Of a stretch of DNA of 64,000 bases, positions 60,813-64,000 are shown piece after piece; position 1 is the stretch's first letter; each line of letters opens with the position of its first letter. This DNA is from JANNVK01 sp031430435. GTDB taxonomy: Bacteria; Acidobacteriota; Blastocatellia; Pyrinomonadales; Pyrinomonadaceae. The notes under the pieces are model-generated. The model saw only the letters and a program-made list of their open reading frames with translations. It was not told the DNA's origin and made no database searches. The stretch lies in NCBI GenBank assembly GCA_031430435.1, contig JANPBM010000041.1:1-64000 (forward strand). Reading direction: 5' to 3'. Position numbers and translations under genes: made by a program.

Positions 60813-62672
60813 TTATTCAACCGTAACGCTTTTGGCGAGATTTCGCGGCTGATCTACATCGCAACCGCGTCGAACGGCGATGTGGTAACTGAGTAATTGC
60901 AAAGGAATAATCGACAAAATCGGTGCGAGTAAATCAGATGCTTCGGGTATCTCGATGACGTAATTTGAAACTGTCGAACTCATCGTATCGCCTTCGGTTA
61001 AGATCGAAACGATAATTCCGTCGCGGGCTTTTACTTCCACAATATTTGAATGCGTTTTTTCGTATCGCAATTCACTCGCCGCGTTTCCTTTTTCCTTGGT
61101 ATTGACGACAACGACCGGTAATTTTTCGTCGATTAAAGCGTTCGGACCGTGTTTCATCTCGCCGGCAGGATAACCTTCGGCGTGAATATATGAAATTTCC
61201 TTGAGCTTTAAAGCACCTTCTAACGCAACGGGGAAATTGATTCCGCGTCCCAAATATAAGAAGTCTTGCACACGGAAAAACTCTTTCGACAGTTCTTCGA
61301 TGCTGTCCGCGTCGTTTAAAAGTGTCTCGATTTTCAACGGAAGTTCGGCTAATTCTTGGGCGTGATATTTCGCTTGGGTTTCATCAATTTTTCCGCGAAG
61401 TTGTCCCAAATAAAGTGCGAATAAATACAACGCAATCATCTGCGACGTGAAAGCCTTGGTTGACGCAACGCCGATTTCAGGTCCCGCATGAGTCAAAATT
61501 GTGCCGTCGGCTTCACGCGTAATCATCGAACCGTGAACGTTGCAAACCGCTAAAACCTTGCAACCGCTCAGTTTAGCTTCTCGCATTGCGGCGATTGTGT
61601 CCGCCGTTTCACCCGATTGCGAAATAACAATCAGCAAATCGGTTTCGCTCAAAACCGGATTGCGGTAACGGAATTCGGAGGCGTAATCGACTTCAACCGG
61701 AACTCTCGCCAGTTGTTCGAGCATATATTTTCCGGCAAGTCCGGCGTGCCAACTTGTTCCGCAAGCCGCGATTTTAATCGACGTTACGCCTTGAAAATCA
61801 GCTTCGGAAATATTCATTTCGTCCAAGTAAACTTTGCCTGTCTCAAGCGAAACGCGACCCTGCACGGTATCGCGAACGGCACGCGGCTGCTCGTAAATTT
61901 CCTTGAGCATAAAATGCTTGAAACCGCCTTTTTCCGCCATAATCGGATCCCAAGTAATACGTTGCTGTTTGGGTTCAACGGCGTTTCCGTCAAAATCCGT
62001 TACTTTTACCGAATCTTTTGTCAGCACGGCAATTTCTTTTTCGCCAAGATAAAAAACATCGCGTGTATGTTGCAAAATCGCGGGAATGTCGGAAGCAACA
62101 AAAAATTCGCCGTCGCCTAAACCTATGACCACGGGCGGACCTTCGCGGACAACCACGATTGTATCGGCAACATCGGCGGAAATGATTGACAAGGCGAAAA
62201 TTCCACGAAGTTGTTTGACGGCTTGCCGCACGGCAGGTTCAAATTCCAAGCCCGATTTCATTATTTCTTCAATCAAATGCGGGACAATTTCCGTATCGGT
62301 TTCGGTTTTGAACTCGTGTCCTTTTTCGCGGAGCATTTCTTTGAGCTGCAAATAATTTTCGATAATTCCGTTGTGAACAACTACAATTCTGCCCGAACAA
62401 TCACGATGCGGATGAGCGTTTTCCTCAGTCGGACGACCGTGAGTTGCCCATCGCGTATGACCGATTCCGTAATTGCCGTCAAGCGGATTGAGCCGAATAA
62501 CTTCTTCCAGATTGCGAAGTTTTCCCTCGGCACGACGTAATGTAAGTTCGTGATTTTCATCAACCACGGCAATTCCTGCCGAGTCGTAACCGCGATATTC
62601 CAATTTCCGTAAACCTTCGATAATCAAAGGCACATCTTGTTTATTTCCAACGTATCCAACAATTCCACACAT
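60813..62672 (-). CDS. glmS: glutamine--fructose-6-phosphate aminotransferase (isomerising)
   Basis: Makes glucosamine-6-phosphate from fructose-6-phosphate and glutamine, the first step toward UDP-GlcNAc. The 619 residues begin MCGIVGYVG, with the glutaminase nucleophile Cys2, followed by LEYRGYDSAGIAV, GHTRWATHGRPTEENAHPH and two SIS domains (ISQSGETADTIAAMREAKL, GRGINFPVALEGALKLKEIS), ending in PRNLAKSVTVE. It follows the BrnA-like gene by 7 bp. I saw no glmS ribozyme-like leader in that gap; it is too short. Confidence 0.97.
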   Translation of the reverse strand: MCGIVGYVGNKQDVPLIIEGLRKLEYRGYDSAGIAVVDENHELTLRRAEGKLRNLEEVIRLNPLDGNYGIGHTRWATHGRPTEENAHPHRDCSGRIVVVHNGIIENYLQLKEMLREKGHEFKTETDTEIVPHLIEEIMKSGLEFEPAVRQAVKQLRGIFALSIISADVADTIVVVREGPPVVIGLGDGEFFVASDIPAILQHTRDVFYLGEKEIAVLTKDSVKVTDFDGNAVEPKQQRITWDPIMAEKGGFKHFMLKEIYEQPRAVRDTVQGRVSLETGKVYLDEMNISEADFQGVTSIKIAACGTSWHAGLAGKYMLEQLARVPVEVDYASEFRYRNPVLSETDLLIVISQSGETADTIAAMREAKLSGCKVLAVCNVHGSMITREADGTILTHAGPEIGVASTKAFTSQMIALYLFALYLGQLRGKIDETQAKYHAQELAELPLKIETLLNDADSIEELSKEFFRVQDFLYLGRGINFPVALEGALKLKEISYIHAEGYPAGEMKHGPNALIDEKLPVVVVNTKEKGNAASELRYEKTHSNIVEVKARDGIIVSILTEGDTMSSTVSNYVIEIPEASDLLAPILSIIPLQLLSYHIAVRRGCDVDQPRNLAKSVTVE

Positions 62673-62679
62673 ATATTTT

Positions 62680-62952
62680 TCAGTTTGAGTTACCCAAATT
62701 CTTTTTAATTTCTTCCGTTAAAGCCTTAATAAATTTCTTATCCGCCGGCAATTGCTTGGTATCAATTTTTACCTTTTTACTTTTTACTTTTACTTTTTTC
62801 CCGCCTTCCACAATTGCCCGAAGTTCTTGATTTATCTGAGTTTGATAAGGTGCGGAATTGGCTTGCGACGCTCGTTTTTTGAAAAATTCCAAAATATCGG
62901 CATCAATTTTTATCGTGATTTGCACTTTTTGAATCGTTTGTTCTTCGCTCAT
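62680..62952 (-). CDS. BrnA-like ribbon-helix-helix protein (orphan antitoxin-type regulator)
   Basis: A 90-residue protein with a BrnA/CopG-like DNA-binding domain: KVQITIKIDADILEFFKKRA, then YQTQINQELRAIVE. No BrnT toxin gene is next to it; the flanking genes are glmU and glmS. The middle (KKVKVKSKKVKI) is encoded by a tandem repeat of CTTTTTA-type units, and a C-terminal charged helix follows. It may be a leftover antitoxin or a regulator of the amino sugar genes it sits between. Confidence 0.7.
   Translation of the reverse strand: MSEEQTIQKVQITIKIDADILEFFKKRASQANSAPYQTQINQELRAIVEGGKKVKVKSKKVKIDTKQLPADKKFIKALTEEIKKNLGNSN
62773..62799. repeat. heptamer-like tandem repeat inside the BrnA-like gene
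   Basis: CTTTTTA, CTTTTTA, CTTTTA, CTTTTTT follow one another (one unit a base short). They encode the lysine/valine-rich linker of the BrnA-like protein and resemble the heptamer tracts elsewhere in the window. Confidence 0.5.
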
Positions 62953-62986
62953 ATAATTATCAGTAATTATGTCTCATTATTTGTAA

Positions 62987-64000
62987 TTACTCAAGTGTTT
63001 TAATTGCTCTGGCAGGTGAGCCGACGACCAATTTATTTTCCCCAACATCTTTGTTTACAACGCTTCCTGCACCTGTTACGGCACCGTCGCCAACTTTTAT
63101 CGGTGCAATCAACATTGTATCGGAACCAATTTTGACGCGGTTGCCGATGATGGTTGCGTGTTTGTTTACGCCATCGTAATTACAAGTAATTGTTCCCGCC
63201 CCAATGTTGGTTTTTTCGCCGATTGTCGCGTCGCCCAAATAGGTTAAATGATTTGCTTTCGAGCCGCGACCGAGAATTGTTTTCTTTAGTTCGACAAAGT
63301 TTCCGACCTTCGATTTTTCTTCGAGACGGGCGTGTACCCGTAAATGCGCGAATGGTCCGACCGTGCAACTGTTGGAAATTTCGGAATCCGTAATCACGCA
63401 ATTATCTAAAATCTCAACGCCGCCGCCGATTTTTGAATTTGTGATGCGCGTGTTCGATCGAATCGTACAACCATCGCCGATAACCGTATTTCCCTCGATA
63501 AAAACGTTCGGATAAATCACCGTATCGCGTCCGATCTTTGCTTCGGCAGAAATATAGGTTGCACGCGGATTGATGAACGTAACACCGTAATCGAGCATCA
63601 GTTTTTTGATTGTCCGAAGCCTCATAACTCTTTCTAAATCAGCGAGTTGAACGCGATTATTGATACCTTCGATCTCGTTTTTGTCGTGATGTTGATAAAT
63701 TGCCACGTCTTCGCCGTCTTGTCGCAAAAGTTGCGGAACATCGGTCAAATAATACTCGCCTTGAGCGTTTTCGTTTTTGACTTTGGCGAGATATTCAAAC
63801 AACTTTTTCGTATCGAAACAATAAATCCCCGAATTGATTTCTTTGATTTTTCGTTCGTCTTCGGTCGCGTCTTTTTGCTCGACAATTCGATCGAATAAAC
63901 CTTCGGGATTTCTGACAATTCTGCCGTAACCCGTTGAATCGTCAAATTTTACGGTTAAAATAGTACACGCGGCGCCGTGTCCGCGATGGGCGTGATGTTG
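62987..64000 (-). CDS. glmU: bifunctional N-acetylglucosamine-1-phosphate uridyltransferase / glucosamine-1-phosphate acetyltransferase (5' end beyond window)
   Basis: Makes UDP-GlcNAc from glucosamine-1-phosphate in two steps. The visible C-terminal 337 residues read in one frame from the window edge to the stop at 62987. They include the end of the uridyltransferase domain (DSTGYGRIVRNPEGLFDRIV, KEINSGIYCFDTKKLFEYL) and a complete left-handed beta-helix acetyltransferase domain (VGNFVELKKTILGRGSKANH, GAGTITCNYDGVNKHATIIG). The N-terminal pyrophosphorylase part, with the GXG motif, lies outside. It is upstream of the BrnA-like gene and glmS on the same strand, forming an aminosugar operon. 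Confidence 0.96.
   Translation of the reverse strand, partial: QHHAHRGHGAACTILTVKFDDSTGYGRIVRNPEGLFDRIVEQKDATEDERKIKEINSGIYCFDTKKLFEYLAKVKNENAQGEYYLTDVPQLLRQDGEDVAIYQHHDKNEIEGINNRVQLADLERVMRLRTIKKLMLDYGVTFINPRATYISAEAKIGRDTVIYPNVFIEGNTVIGDGCTIRSNTRITNSKIGGGVEILDNCVITDSEISNSCTVGPFAHLRVHARLEEKSKVGNFVELKKTILGRGSKANHLTYLGDATIGEKTNIGAGTITCNYDGVNKHATIIGNRVKIGSDTMLIAPIKVGDGAVTGAGSVVNKDVGENKLVVGSPARAIKTLE

Noticed and set aside
62673..62679. glmS ribozyme upstream of glmS
   Set aside because: Only 7 bp separate glmS from the preceding gene, and no ribozyme-like fold is possible there.

Overview
The window is a chromosomal segment of a Gram-negative-type bacterium. It carries a Wza/Wzc-style polysaccharide exporter, ADP-heptose genes, peptidoglycan enzymes and OmpA-type proteins. 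I estimate GC at roughly 40-43% (not computed). Gene content such as the PqqD / HprK-like kinase / nucleotidyltransferase trio beside a polysaccharide locus, and an ISAs1 element, suggests Acidobacteriota, possibly class Blastocatellia. That placement is an inference only; no rRNA or tRNA gene was seen.

Layout. 1-900: a small secreted protein, a GTTGC tandem repeat and a MITE-like element with inverted ends and an 11-bp flanking duplication. 967-11001: housekeeping genes (proC, an MsbA-like exporter, an OmpA-family coiled-coil protein, an OppA-like lipoprotein with NagZ, mutS). 11154-33826: a 22.7-kb, 20-gene plus-strand polysaccharide locus. It contains export channel and BY-kinase, GDP-mannose 3,5-epimerase, seven glycosyltransferases including a GT9 heptosyltransferase, flippase, polymerase, two methyltransferases, ADP-heptose genes in an unusual domain arrangement, a QnlA/FnlA/FnlC-like set for a UDP-N-acetyl-L-aminosugar, and a WbpV/WbpL-like pair to start the repeat unit on undecaprenyl phosphate. 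33816-36251: a compact minus-strand peptide-modification-like cluster. It holds an HprK-like kinase, a PqqD domain fused to a twin-arginine signal and a six-cysteine tail, a terminator or attenuator, and a nucleotidyltransferase. This is the most interesting locus of the window. 36287-47985: tsaB, a PRMT-like methyltransferase, a DUF465 protein, a PQQ-propeller protein, ssb, accA-dnaE, and miaB-bifunctional nuclease-parA-parB.

48098-50993: an ISAs1-family element truncates the HNH gene of an AT-rich AAA-ATPase/HNH pair that resembles a Septu-type defence operon. 51095-58591: an aspartyl/asparaginyl hydroxylase gene with an in-frame amber stop, a flavoprotein, DinB, lysA, a small membrane protein, an M15 peptidase, a GH3 hydrolase and a Phd/VapC-type toxin-antitoxin pair. 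58604-64000: a sodium/solute symporter, a 628-bp stretch with no convincing gene, and glmS - BrnA-like regulator - glmU, the last cut by the window edge.

Short tandem heptamer repeats, like the STRR sequences of cyanobacteria, recur at eight sites. They lie at gene ends, over one gene start, and inside the lysA and BrnA-like reading frames. GlmS/GlmU make UDP-GlcNAc, which could feed the aminosugar genes of the polysaccharide locus and, with LysA, NagZ and the M15 peptidase, peptidoglycan metabolism.
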